From Syntrophobacterales bacterium (GTDB lineage Bacteria; Desulfobacterota; Desulfobaccia; Desulfobaccales; 0-14-0-80-60-11): DNA of 14,039 bases. The DNA lies in the NCBI GenBank assembly GCA_020052215.1, contig JAGVPN010000245.1, forward strand, positions 1 through 14,039, read 5' to 3'. A program made the translations under genes and the position numbers. The notes beneath the pieces are model-generated. The model was given only the letters and a program-made list of their open reading frames with translations, did not search any database and was not told the DNA's origin. Below are positions 7,087 to 14,039 of this stretch, one piece after another (position 1 is the stretch's first letter; every line of letters begins with the position of its first letter).

Positions 7087-8009
7087 CCTGGATACGGACA
7101 CTCGTGCTCCTGTTGGCCTGTCTGATGGTCGCCGGCTGCGGCGATAGCGAGCCGGCCAAGAAAATTGATTTGTCGGAGCGGGAGGAGGTGGCGCCCCACA
7201 AGCCGGACGATGCCATCACCTATGCCTATCTCCCCCAGTATGCCCATACGGTCTCCTATGAACGCCACCACCTGGTGATGGAATATCTGGCCCGCACCAC
7301 CGGACTTAACTTTCGCCAGGTGTTTCCCGACACCTTCGATGAGCACATGAATATGGTGGGGAGGGGCCTCATCGATATTACGTTCAGCAATCCCTTTATT
7401 TACGTGAAAATCGCGGAGCGTTACGGGGCCCGGGCCTTTGCCCGGGTGGTGGAAGCCCGGGGCAAAGAAAATTTCCGCGGCGAGATCATCTGCCGGGCTG
7501 ACAATCCTCACCTCAAAACCCTGGCGGACTTGAAGGGCAAGCGGTTGATCGCGGTGGACCCCACTTCCGCAGGAGGCTATCTCTATCCCTGGGGCTTGAT
7601 TTTGGAGAACGGCCTGCGCAAAGAAGATTTCGCCGAAATCGCCTTCGCTCCCGGTCCGGGAGGCAAACAGGAAAAGGTGGTCATGGCGGTGTTATCCGGG
7701 AAGTACGACGTCGGCATCATCCGGGAGGGGACCCTGGATATCATGGCAGCCAAGATCGACCTGAAGCTGATCCGGATCCTGGCCCACTCGCATTGGTATC
7801 CGGGATGGGTGTATGCGGCCCGGCGGGGGCTGGACCCGGCGATCGTGGACAAAATCAAAAAGGCTCTCCTGGCCTTGAACCTAGAGACCCCGGAACACAT
7901 GGCCATCCTGAAGAAAGCCCGCTTCATTGCCGTTATCCCGGCCAGAGACGAGGACTTTAACTCGGTCCGGCGCCTGGGCCAGATCGTGGAATCCGGCGGC
8001 AAGCCCTGA
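7083..8009 (+). CDS. PhnD-like substrate-binding lipoprotein (probable sensor component)
   Basis: The protein has 308 residues. The N-terminus is a lipoprotein signal: WIRTLVLLLACLMVAGC, with the lipobox LMVAGC at 14-19, so the mature protein is anchored by Cys19 outside the cytoplasm. The rest matches the phosphate/phosphite/phosphonate binding-protein family: MVGRGLIDITFSNPFIYVKI (91-110), LADLKGKRLIAVDPTSAGGYLYP (147-169) and VMAVLSGKYDVGIIREGTLD (200-219). Only one other cysteine (137) is present. The ATG at 7083 overlaps the activator's stop codon, with AGGA about ten bases upstream; a longer in-frame start at 7017 lies wholly within the activator gene and is rejected. No permease or ATPase gene lies nearby; instead a histidine kinase follows. 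It is therefore probably a ligand-binding partner of that kinase, as AioX is for AioS, not an uptake protein. Confidence 0.88.
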   Translation: MTWIRTLVLLLACLMVAGCGDSEPAKKIDLSEREEVAPHKPDDAITYAYLPQYAHTVSYERHHLVMEYLARTTGLNFRQVFPDTFDEHMNMVGRGLIDITFSNPFIYVKIAERYGARAFARVVEARGKENFRGEIICRADNPHLKTLADLKGKRLIAVDPTSAGGYLYPWGLILENGLRKEDFAEIAFAPGPGGKQEKVVMAVLSGKYDVGIIREGTLDIMAAKIDLKLIRILAHSHWYPGWVYAARRGLDPAIVDKIKKALLALNLETPEHMAILKKARFIAVIPARDEDFNSVRRLGQIVESGGKP

Positions 8010-8073
8010 GAAGATGATGAAGTACATCGGAGACCGGCCGAGAGGTATCATTGGCGCCCTGGAAAAGGTGGGC

Positions 8074-10200
8074 ATCATGCGGTTCTTAGACCGGTTATCG
8101 TTTCGGAGCAAAATATTTGTAGGCATCACCGCAGTGGTGCTGGTTTTCGGCGTGCTCTCGGCGGTTTTCGTGAGTCGTATCGCCACCGGCGTCATGTTGG
8201 GGGAGATCCAGAAGCGGGGTTTGAATCTGGCGGTAAGTCTGGCGGCCCGCACCGCGGATCCCTTGCTGGCGTTGGACTTCCTCCGACTGAAAAACATGGT
8301 GGATGAAGTCAAGGAATCCAGTGACGATATTCTCTATGCCTTTGTGCAAGACAAATCCGGGGAGGTCTTATCCCATACCTTTATGGGTGGTTTTCCCGTC
8401 AATCTGAAAGCCGCCAACCTGGTGCCACCCGAGTCCCATGAGCGGGTTCAACTGCTGGATATCGGTGATGGGGATATGGATACGGAAGAGCGGGTTTACG
8501 ATTTTGCCGTTCCGGTCACCATCAGCCACGAGCGCCTGGGGACAGTGCGCGTGGGACTCTCCCAGATCAAAGCCCACGCCGCAGTTCGCCGACTCCTGTT
8601 CACCATTTTCGGGGTTTCGCTGGGCGCCGGCCTGGTGGCGGTGGTCTTGGGCACCCTGTATGCCAGCACCGTCACCCGTCGTCTGGATATTTTGAGGAAA
8701 TCCGCGGAAGAGATGATCAAAGGCAATCTGGAGGTCCAGACCGGGCCGGTTCTGATCAGAAATTGCTGGGATATCAAAGAGTGTCAAGAGGCCAACTGCC
8801 CGGCCTATGGGGATATTCACCACCGCTGCTGGACCTTGCCCGGCACCCTCTGTCCCGAATGTGCCCCAGGAAGCTACCAGGAGAAGATCGAAACCTGCAA
8901 AAATTGTGAGATTTTCCGGCAAAACGCCGGAGACGAAATTCAAAGCCTGGCCGAAGCCTTTGATGTCATGGCCCTGTCTTTGAATCGCTACATAGCCGAA
9001 ATCAAGGAGGCGGAGCGCTCCCTCACCCGGCAGCAGCAGGTGTTAAAGACCGTGATGGAGTCAACCCCAGACCTGGTGAGCCTGCAGGACCGCAATCTCA
9101 TCTATCGGGCCGTCAACCCGGCCTTCCGGCAGTATTTCGCCTGGAATGAACCGGACCTCATCGGCAAATCCGATGCCGATATCTTCCCGCCGGTGCAGGC
9201 CGCAATCATCAGAAGGGAAGATCAGGAGATTCTCCGGACCGGCGTCCCCTTGTTTAAGGAGCTCCTCATCAGCAAAGATAATGTCAAACATTGGTTTCAC
9301 ATGGTGAAGGTGCCGGTCTATGATGAAGACCGCATCGCCGGTCTCTTGCTCACGGCCCGGGATATCACCGAAATCAAGCAATACCAGGAAAAGCTGGTCC
9401 AAACCGTGAAGATGGAACAATTGGGTAAACTGGCCGGAGGGGTGGCCCATGAAATTAACACCCCCTTGGGCATCATCCTGGGCTACACCCAGATGCTCCT
9501 GGAAGACCTGCCCCAGGACGTCGAAAGCCATGAATTTCTACAAATTATTGAAAAGCAAACGAAAATCTGCCGCCGGGTGGTGGCCGATCTCCTGGGTTTT
9601 TCCCGGCAGATGGAAAGCCGCAGGGAGGAAATTGACCTGCATGCGTCCATCGCCGAGGTGGTGCAACTGGTGCGGCACCCCTTCAAGCAGAACTGGATTG
9701 ACATCCAGACCTCTCTGGACCCCGACCTCCCGACGATTATCGGGGACCGGGAAAAGCTCAAACAGGTTTGGATAAATCTTTTAAACAACGCCTTTGACGC
9801 CATCGGTCAGAACGGCACTATCTGGGTCATGAGCAGGCTGTGTCCCCGGGGGTCCCGAGTCTTGGTGACGGTGGCCGACACCGGCGTCGGCATTGCCCCC
9901 CACGATCTGAAAAAGATCTTTGACCCCTTCTTCACCACCAAAGCTCCGGGGGCCGGCACCGGTCTGGGTCTGTCCGTGTCCTTCGGTATCATTCAGGGGC
10001 ACCAGGGCACGATTACCGCCCTCAGCCCGGCGCCGCCGCAATTTCTGCAACAGCCTGAGTCCACCGAAAAATCCACTGGTCCGGGAGCGGTATTTCTCGT
10101 GGAATTGCCGGTTTCCATGGAAGAACCTCAGGGAGATGCGTGCGAGGAACTTTGGCAGGACCGCTCCCCGGGACCTCAACCAGCCGTTGCCAGGGGGTAA
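8074..10200 (+). CDS. Membrane histidine kinase with Cys-rich insert in HAMP (sensor / HAMP / PAS / HisKA / HATPase)
   Basis: The protein has 708 residues. The first helix is at about 12-33, the extracytoplasmic sensor at about 34-170 and the second helix at about 173-198. A HAMP domain follows, its two halves ([20 protein letters not shown] and [20 protein letters not shown]) split by an insert with eight cysteines (231, 237, 242, 252, 260, 263, 275, 278), two of them in CW pairs. A PAS domain (about 322-432) precedes the kinase core: His459 in [13 protein letters not shown]-box [10 protein letters not shown] near 568-577, and G-boxes DTGVGI and GTGLGL. The ATG at 8074, with AAGGTGG upstream, gives the usual short [13 protein letters not shown] lead-in; ATG at 8014 or 8017, four to seven bases after the previous stop, is the alternative. 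It should phosphorylate the receiver encoded just downstream and probably receives its signal from the upstream lipoprotein. Confidence 0.92.
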   Translation: MMRFLDRLSFRSKIFVGITAVVLVFGVLSAVFVSRIATGVMLGEIQKRGLNLAVSLAARTADPLLALDFLRLKNMVDEVKESSDDILYAFVQDKSGEVLSHTFMGGFPVNLKAANLVPPESHERVQLLDIGDGDMDTEERVYDFAVPVTISHERLGTVRVGLSQIKAHAAVRRLLFTIFGVSLGAGLVAVVLGTLYASTVTRRLDILRKSAEEMIKGNLEVQTGPVLIRNCWDIKECQEANCPAYGDIHHRCWTLPGTLCPECAPGSYQEKIETCKNCEIFRQNAGDEIQSLAEAFDVMALSLNRYIAEIKEAERSLTRQQQVLKTVMESTPDLVSLQDRNLIYRAVNPAFRQYFAWNEPDLIGKSDADIFPPVQAAIIRREDQEILRTGVPLFKELLISKDNVKHWFHMVKVPVYDEDRIAGLLLTARDITEIKQYQEKLVQTVKMEQLGKLAGGVAHEINTPLGIILGYTQMLLEDLPQDVESHEFLQIIEKQTKICRRVVADLLGFSRQMESRREEIDLHASIAEVVQLVRHPFKQNWIDIQTSLDPDLPTIIGDREKLKQVWINLLNNAFDAIGQNGTIWVMSRLCPRGSRVLVTVADTGVGIAPHDLKKIFDPFFTTKAPGAGTGLGLSVSFGIIQGHQGTITALSPAPPQFLQQPESTEKSTGPGAVFLVELPVSMEEPQGDACEELWQDRSPGPQPAVARG

Positions 10201-10202
10201 GT

Positions 10203-10571
10203 ATGGGAGATATCTTGGTTCTGGACGACATCGCGGATGCGGGCCTCATGCTCAAACGCCTGCTGGAGCGCAAAGGCCATCAGGTGGCGGTCTTCACCGA
10301 GGAGGAAGAAGCCCTGGCGCATATCCGGGCCTACCCGGTGAAGGTAGCTATTTTGGATATCCGCCTCAAAAAAATCAGCGGCGTGGAGATGCTGGAGGAA
10401 ATCAAAAAAATCTCCCCCGCCACCCGGGTCATCATGCTCACCGGTTACCCCACCCTGGAAACCGCACGGCAGGCCCAAGAACTGGGCGCCTTCGATTACT
10501 GCATCAAGCCCATCGACAAAGAAGACTTGGAAGAGAAAGTGGCCAGCGCCCTCAAGGCGGGGCCTACCTGA
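10203..10571 (+). CDS. Receiver-only response regulator (CheY-like)
   Basis: The protein has 122 residues and is a single receiver domain. All key residues are present: the acidic pair in LVLDD (9-10), phospho-acceptor Asp52 in AILDIRL, Thr80 in MLTGYP and Lys102 in CIKPID. There is no output domain. The ATG at 10203 lies two bases after the kinase stop, with AGGGGG upstream; a longer in-frame start at 10140 sits inside the kinase gene and is rejected. It closes the operon and is the obvious phosphate acceptor of the kinase. How the phosphorylated form acts is unknown; the activator in the same operon lacks a receiver, so a direct protein contact between the two is a reasonable guess. Confidence 0.92.
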   Translation: MGDILVLDDIADAGLMLKRLLERKGHQVAVFTEEEEALAHIRAYPVKVAILDIRLKKISGVEMLEEIKKISPATRVIMLTGYPTLETARQAQELGAFDYCIKPIDKEDLEEKVASALKAGPT

Positions 10572-10604
10572 ATCTCAGATGATAGTGCATTTTTTAGATA
10601 TCGC

Positions 10605-10633
10605 TTGGTTTTTGTGAACTTCCATGCTATAAT
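10605..10633 (+). promoter_or_regulatory. Sigma-70 promoter of the metallopeptidase gene
   Basis: TTGGTT (10605-10610), a 17-bp spacer and a perfect TATAAT (10628-10633). Transcription would start near 10640, about 37 nt before the ATG. The gene is therefore probably expressed independently of the signalling operon upstream. Confidence 0.7.
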
Positions 10634-10676
10634 ATTAAATTATACTTTAAGCGAATTATATAAAAGGGGAATCATC

Positions 10677-11138
10677 ATGAAGTATGAGCATGTTCCTGAA
10701 CACCTGCTGGAAATGTATGAAAAAATCCGATCTCAATATTTTCCTCATTTAGCTAATGCAAAAATTCTTTTCCTTATTAATAAAAAGAAGATGATAAATA
10801 AAGGCACTATAGCTCTTGGCAAGATAGTTAAACCTTCTGAGTTGGTAAAATTTTTATCCAAGAACGAAGCGCCAGAATACGGTTATGATTATATTATGCT
10901 TTTAGATCACAAATTAATCGCACATTGTGATGATACTGATATTAAAAGAGTATTGCGACATGAATTGAGACATACATTCTTTGATTCAGATAGTCTTAAA
11001 AATCCCTACAAATTAGTAGATCACGACTTTAGTGATTTTTATGCTGAAGTTGAATTGAATAAAGATGATCCAACCTGGTCCAAGAGGGTATCTCAAACTG
11101 TGTCTCTCATGTATGACCAAGAAAAAGATGAGAAATAA
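10677..11138 (+). CDS. Putative small metallopeptidase, phage-metallopeptidase-like
   Basis: The protein has 153 residues, with no signal peptide or membrane helix. The ATG at 10677 is preceded by AAGGGG seven bases upstream; a longer opening from 10605 would begin in the -35 box and is rejected. The segment VLRHELRHTFF (92-102) contains an HExxH zinc-protease motif (His95, Glu96, His99). A C-terminal DHDFSDFYAEVE (115-126) resembles the conserved HD..DF..V segment that I recall from proteins annotated as putative phage metallopeptidases. The gene is strikingly AT-rich (one 60-base row, 10741-10800, has 13 G or C) among GC-rich neighbours and has its own promoter, which points to recent transfer, perhaps from a phage or plasmid. 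The fold and zinc site are plausible; the substrate is unknown. No recognisable partner gene adjoins it. Confidence 0.7.
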   Translation: MKYEHVPEHLLEMYEKIRSQYFPHLANAKILFLINKKKMINKGTIALGKIVKPSELVKFLSKNEAPEYGYDYIMLLDHKLIAHCDDTDIKRVLRHELRHTFFDSDSLKNPYKLVDHDFSDFYAEVELNKDDPTWSKRVSQTVSLMYDQEKDEK

Positions 11139-11779
11139 TCGGTAGTGCTTCAATAAAGTAGAGCTATTTTTCAGGACTTTTTCCACCTGCATGAAAGATC
11201 GGGAAGTGGGTTGACAACCGCTCTCCGAGATCTATTTTAATTTATGACTCCATAATCCTCGGGGATTTCCGGCAGGCAGTTGTGAATGAACTTTCCCCCC
11301 GTGGCCCCTTAAAGCCCTACCGCCAGCCTTGCATGGGGGGATCAGGCGATCAGATGGATCGCGGGCTGATAAGGGAAAATTCAAGAAATATAACCACTAT
11401 TCCGAAAAAGCAATAAAGAAAAACGGCGGGCGGGTATTATCTGGATGGCTGGAACCGGGGGGAAGATCAGCGGGCGGGCGGATGAAGGGGCGATGAACAC
11501 GGGCCGCCGTCCAATGAGTTTGCCCCCTGGCGAGAAACCACTTGCCGGGGTGGAATTATTGCTGGGTGAGATCAGGGCAGTTTCCCCCTGGCTCAGGTTT
11601 GACTCACAACTGACCTGTCGCGGCTGGCCGCAACTTGAGATGGTCGGGGGTAAGTTTTCAGACCACCAACGACAACATTTCGCCAGTCCCGGGGCGCCTG
11701 CGTGGGGGGCAGTCGGGTTGACCCACCCTCAATCGTTTCTTAGGAGTTATCCCTAAATTTAAATAAGGTAACTTTGATT
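11139..11779. other. Long intergenic region upstream of the sugar-transferase gene
   Basis: About 640 bases without a convincing gene. It holds a possible promoter (11211-11238) and a hairpin at 11341-11370, where ATCAG-GCGATC pairs with GATCGC and CTGAT. One open frame (11445-11756, 103 codons) has no ribosome site or recognisable motif, so I do not call it. No terminator with a T run is clear. A long leader for the downstream gene or decayed DNA are both possible. Confidence 0.4.
11211..11238 (+). promoter_or_regulatory. Possible sigma-70 promoter
   Basis: A perfect TTGACA at 11211-11216 and TATTTT at 11233-11238, spaced by 16 bp. It lies about 540 nt before the next coding start, so if real it implies a long leader or an unrecognised transcript. 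Confidence 0.3.
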
Positions 11780-13240
11780 ATGAAAGTCAATCATCGTAAA
11801 TTATTGAATGTCTATTTAATAGTTATTGACTTGCTATCAATGGCTTTCTCTTTTCTGATAGCCGCATCGGCCGTAGTGTCAGAAGTTGATGGGGTGCCGT
11901 TCACCGAATTCCTCTCTATACGCATCAGCATTCTTAATTTCATTATATTTGTGGGATTTGTATTCTTATGGTATATCGTGCAGGCTCTCTCTGGGGCCTA
12001 CCATGTCAGGCGACTGACTCAACATAAAAATGAAATCAAAAATATTGTTCAGATAATTTCTTTTGGTACTCTTATTTTATTACTGTTCAGGGTGATATTC
12101 AATATCAAATTGGTGACACCTTTATTTTTGCTGATCTTTTGGTTAATGACCACTACCATTGCGATCCTCAGCCGCATTGTTGTCAAGCTCGTTGTAAGAA
12201 AATCATGGGTAAAAGGCATCAATCTTCAAAATGCGGTCATTGTGGGCACTAATAAAAGGGCGGTGGGATTCGCAAAAAATCTTGAACAGAGTCCCGAGTT
12301 GGGTTGCCGGGTGATGGGTTTTGTGGACCAAGAGTGGCAGGGCAACCGGGAGTTCCAGAAATCCGGTTACCCGATGCTATCTGATTTCAAAGATTTCCCC
12401 AACTTCTTGCGGACCCATGAAGTGGATGAAGTTATTATTGATCTGCCGCTAAATACTTTCTACCAAGAAGTTTCTTACATCGTCGGGCTTTGCGTACAGC
12501 AAGGGATCATCGTCCGGTTCCTGTCCGACAGTTTCTATCTGTTATTCGATATGAATCTGGCCCGGGCCGAACTGGAAGAGGTCCAGGATTACGTGGTTCT
12601 TTCGGTATACACCGGGGCCATGGGAGGGTGGCCGATCCTCGCGAAGAGGGCCTTTGATTTACTGGCGTCCCTGCTGTTAATCATCTTGCTGTCTCCCCTT
12701 TTCCTGGTGGTGGCGTTCTTGGTCAAGCTCACGTCACCCGGCGGGCCGGTCTTTTTTGTGCAGGAGCGCATCGGGCTCAGGAAGCGCAAGATCAAGGTCA
12801 TTAAATTCAGGACCATGGTGCCAGGCGCGGAACAGAGCGTCACGGCGCTGGAAAGGTTTAATGAAGCCAGCGGCCCGGTATTCAAAATCAAAGACGATCC
12901 CCGGATTACCTTCCTGGGCCGGTTCCTGAGGAGGACCAGCATTGATGAGCTACCTCAATTGTTCAACGTGCTCAAGGGAGACATGAGTCTGGTGGGGCCC
13001 CGGCCTTTGCCGCTGCGGGATTATGCCGGATTCAGTCAAGACTGGCATCGGCGCCGGTTCAGCGTCAAACCCGGGATCACCTGTCTCTGGCAGATTTACG
13101 GCAGAAGTTCCCTATCCCTGCCTTTTGAGAAATGGATGCAACTGGATATGGAGTACATCGATCACTGGTCTTTATGGCTCGATTTCAAGATTCTGGCCCA
13201 GACCATACCTGCGGTCATCGAGGGCAAGGGAGCCTACTGA
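11780..13240 (+). CDS. Polyprenyl-phosphate sugar phosphotransferase (exopolysaccharide initiating enzyme)
   Basis: The protein has 486 residues. It moves a sugar-1-phosphate from a nucleotide sugar to undecaprenyl phosphate, starting a surface-polysaccharide repeat unit at the inner membrane. Four N-terminal helices (about 11-30, 50-68, 90-106, 112-131) precede a Rossmann-like domain (VIVGTNKRA 153-161) and a fifth hydrophobic segment (about 291-318). The catalytic bacterial sugar transferase domain (PF02397) follows: KFRTM 342-346, RRTSIDELPQLFNVLKGDMS 384-403 with the Asp389-Glu390 pair, VGPRP 405-409 and PGITCLWQIYGRS 431-443. The length is normal for the WbaP/CpsE-type family. The ATG at 11780 is chosen; a TTG at 11774 has better spacing from AAGG and is possible. 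The N-terminal coding part is visibly more AT-rich than the C-terminal part. No other glycan gene lies in the window, and the sugar is unknown. Confidence 0.93.
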   Translation: MKVNHRKLLNVYLIVIDLLSMAFSFLIAASAVVSEVDGVPFTEFLSIRISILNFIIFVGFVFLWYIVQALSGAYHVRRLTQHKNEIKNIVQIISFGTLILLLFRVIFNIKLVTPLFLLIFWLMTTTIAILSRIVVKLVVRKSWVKGINLQNAVIVGTNKRAVGFAKNLEQSPELGCRVMGFVDQEWQGNREFQKSGYPMLSDFKDFPNFLRTHEVDEVIIDLPLNTFYQEVSYIVGLCVQQGIIVRFLSDSFYLLFDMNLARAELEEVQDYVVLSVYTGAMGGWPILAKRAFDLLASLLLIILLSPLFLVVAFLVKLTSPGGPVFFVQERIGLRKRKIKVIKFRTMVPGAEQSVTALERFNEASGPVFKIKDDPRITFLGRFLRRTSIDELPQLFNVLKGDMSLVGPRPLPLRDYAGFSQDWHRRRFSVKPGITCLWQIYGRSSLSLPFEKWMQLDMEYIDHWSLWLDFKILAQTIPAVIEGKGAY

Positions 13241-13276
13241 ACCCAGGCGGCGCCCTTATAATCACCTGCACAACCC

Positions 13277-13305
13277 TTGCAATGACGCGGCGCACTTATT
13301 ATTAT
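13277..13305 (+). promoter_or_regulatory. Probable sigma-70 promoter of the zinc-ribbon gene
   Basis: TTGCAA (13277-13282), a 17-bp spacer and TATTAT (13300-13305), one base from TATAAT. It sits 39 bases upstream of the ATG at 13345. Confidence 0.4.
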
Positions 13306-13344
13306 TGTTATAGAATTATTATCCTGGGGATCAGGAGGAGTGCC

Positions 13345-13509
13345 ATGCCCACCTATGAATACGTCTGCGTCAAATGCGGGGAACAGTTTGTGCTCATCCT
13401 GAGCCTCAAGGATTACGAAGCCGGCCAGGTCGCCTGCCCCAAGTGCAACGCCGCCGAAGTGAAGCAGCAGATGAGCCATTTCATCCCCAAGACTTCTCGT
13501 AAGTCGTAA
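13345..13509 (+). CDS. FmdB-type zinc-ribbon protein
   Basis: This is a small protein of 54 residues. It opens with MPTYEYVCVKCGEQF, the signature of FmdB-family putative regulatory zinc ribbons, and has two CxxC knuckles (Cys8/Cys11 and Cys31/Cys34) able to bind one zinc. The ATG at 13345 has AGGAGG six bases upstream; longer in-frame starts lie within the preceding gene and are rejected. The family is common in bacteria as short proteins near many different genes, and its role is not established. It lies 104 nt after the sugar-transferase gene with a probable promoter between, so the two need not be linked in function. Confidence 0.88.
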   Translation: MPTYEYVCVKCGEQFVLILSLKDYEAGQVACPKCNAAEVKQQMSHFIPKTSRKS

Positions 13510-13629
13510 GAGCTTAACAGCCTTTGATGGCGGTGTAACCTCGCCCTGTCAGGGGAATTCCATCGCCGCATTGAGCCCCTGCAAGTGCGTTCTTTTTCCC
13601 TTTCGAGGCCTGCCAACAACAGGGGCGCC

Positions 13630-13653
13630 AGTGGCACCGGCTTCCAGCCGGTG
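13630..13653 (+). repeat. REP-like palindrome, copy 1
   Basis: AGTG GCAC leads into an 8-bp stem, CACCGGCT/AGCCGGTG, with a three-base TCC loop. It is the same element as copy 2 read on the other strand, differing at about five of 24 positions, mostly so that pairing is kept. Confidence 0.65.
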
Positions 13654-13683
13654 AACTCATCCTCAGAAAACCTTCACTTTCTC

Positions 13684-13707
13684 CACAGGCCAGAGGCCTG
13701 TGCCACT
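13684..13707 (-). repeat. REP-like palindrome, copy 2 (inverted)
   Basis: CACAGGCC/GGCCTGTG, a perfect 8-bp stem with an AGA loop, followed by GCCACT. It is inverted relative to copy 1 and 30 bases from it, the arrangement typical of paired REP elements. Confidence 0.65.
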
Positions 13708-13840
13708 GAATGAACAATTTCTGGTTGGTCAAAAATTAAGCTGATTTTTGCCGTTCAGCATGATTTTTTAGAGGTCTCGCAGTGATGGCGTTCACCTAGG
13801 GACAACCTCCTCCTTGGCTTCTGAATAATTTCTCAAAAAA

Positions 13841-14039
13841 TCACGGATGCGGCCGCCACTGCCGGGCGGTTACCCCGGAGGCTTCCAGGTAGAGGCTCAC
13901 CGCCCCCTCCCGGGTGAACTGGCAGGGCACGGGCCAGGGGGATCGGGCAGCCGCGGAGCGGCCGGGGTCGCCATAGACCACCACCCGCCGGGGGGTCAGG
14001 CGGGCCAGGATGGATTTGCGGTCCTGGGGGCCGGCCAGC
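13841..14039 (-). CDS. C-terminal fragment of an unidentified protein (perhaps ComEC-like)
   Basis: The minus-strand frame is open from the window edge to a TGA at 13841-13843, giving about 66 residues: LAGPQDRKSILARLTP, RRVVVYGDPGRSAAA and so on to FTREGAVSLYLEASGVTARQWRPHP. The GC-rich codon use looks coding. The tail, with a short VVVYG strand and then an F-TREGAVSLYL segment, recalls the C-terminal end of ComEC/Rec2-type metallo-beta-lactamase domains, where a YxTDxxGAVxV strand ends the protein. With so little sequence this is a guess, and the gene begins outside the window. Confidence 0.5.
   Translation of the reverse strand, partial: LAGPQDRKSILARLTPRRVVVYGDPGRSAAARSPWPVPCQFTREGAVSLYLEASGVTARQWRPHP

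Larger units (their letters stand above)
13510..13840. other. Intergenic region with a REP-like pair
   Basis: No gene is seen in about 330 bases. Apart from the two palindromes at 13630-13707, there is a weak hairpin GCTGA/TCAGC (13740-13759) followed by TTTTTT (13764-13769), which might terminate the zinc-ribbon transcript. Converging genes flank the region. Confidence 0.4.

Noticed and set aside
7083..8009. Reading the PhnD-like protein as part of a phosphonate uptake transporter
   Set aside because: No permease, ATPase or phosphonate-degradation gene is present, and it is coupled to regulatory genes on both sides.
11445..11756. 103-codon open frame in the long intergenic region
   Set aside because: No ribosome site, no recognisable motif and a Gly/Pro-rich translation expected of GC-rich non-coding DNA.

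Overview
The window reads as ordinary bacterial chromosome, most likely from a deltaproteobacterial, sulfate-reducer-like anaerobe of the Desulfobacca type. This is an inference from the gene set: a TauE/SafE exporter, a DUF169 protein, a sigma-54 activator with a PAS sensor, a histidine kinase carrying a Cys-Trp-rich motif, high-GC genes and strong AAGGAGG-type ribosome sites. No marker gene fixes the taxon.

Layout, left to right. (1) 1-2038, minus strand: a pseudo-receiver/PAS/Ser-Thr protein kinase followed, with a 13-nt overlap, by a YdjM-type membrane hydrolase cut by the window edge. (2) 2220-2295, plus: tRNA-Phe(GAA) with its own promoter and terminator. (3) 2664-5379, minus: a three-gene unit read as TauE/SafE-like exporter, then a three-helix membrane protein, then a DUF169 protein. 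Its untranslated spacers are rich in hairpins. (4) 5380-5685: a divergent, AT-rich control region with a good -24/-12 (sigma-54) promoter facing the exporter and a 25-bp dyad about 80 bp upstream of it. (5) 5686-10571, plus: a tight four-gene signalling operon made of a PAS/AAA+/Fis sigma-54 activator, a PhnD-like substrate-binding lipoprotein, a membrane histidine kinase and a receiver-only protein. (6) 10677-11138: a very AT-rich small metallopeptidase gene with its own strong promoter, probably acquired. (7) 11139-11779: a long stretch without a convincing gene. (8) 11780-13509, plus: a polyprenyl-phosphate sugar phosphotransferase and a small FmdB-type zinc-ribbon protein. (9) 13510-13840: intergenic DNA with a pair of inverted REP-like palindromes. 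(10) 13841-14039, minus: the C-terminal end of an unidentified protein.

The most interesting unit is 2664-10571. The binding protein has no permease or ATPase beside it and is translationally coupled to the activator gene, so it is best read as an extracytoplasmic sensor for the histidine kinase. That architecture recalls the AioX-AioS-AioR arsenite system, in which a PhnD-family protein feeds a kinase and a sigma-54 activator. Here the receiver and the activator are separate proteins, the kinase has an eight-cysteine insert in its HAMP domain, and the activator PAS domain has four cysteines. The likely target is the divergent exporter operon. The ligand is unknown; a sulfur oxyanion or another anion is a guess from the exporter family.
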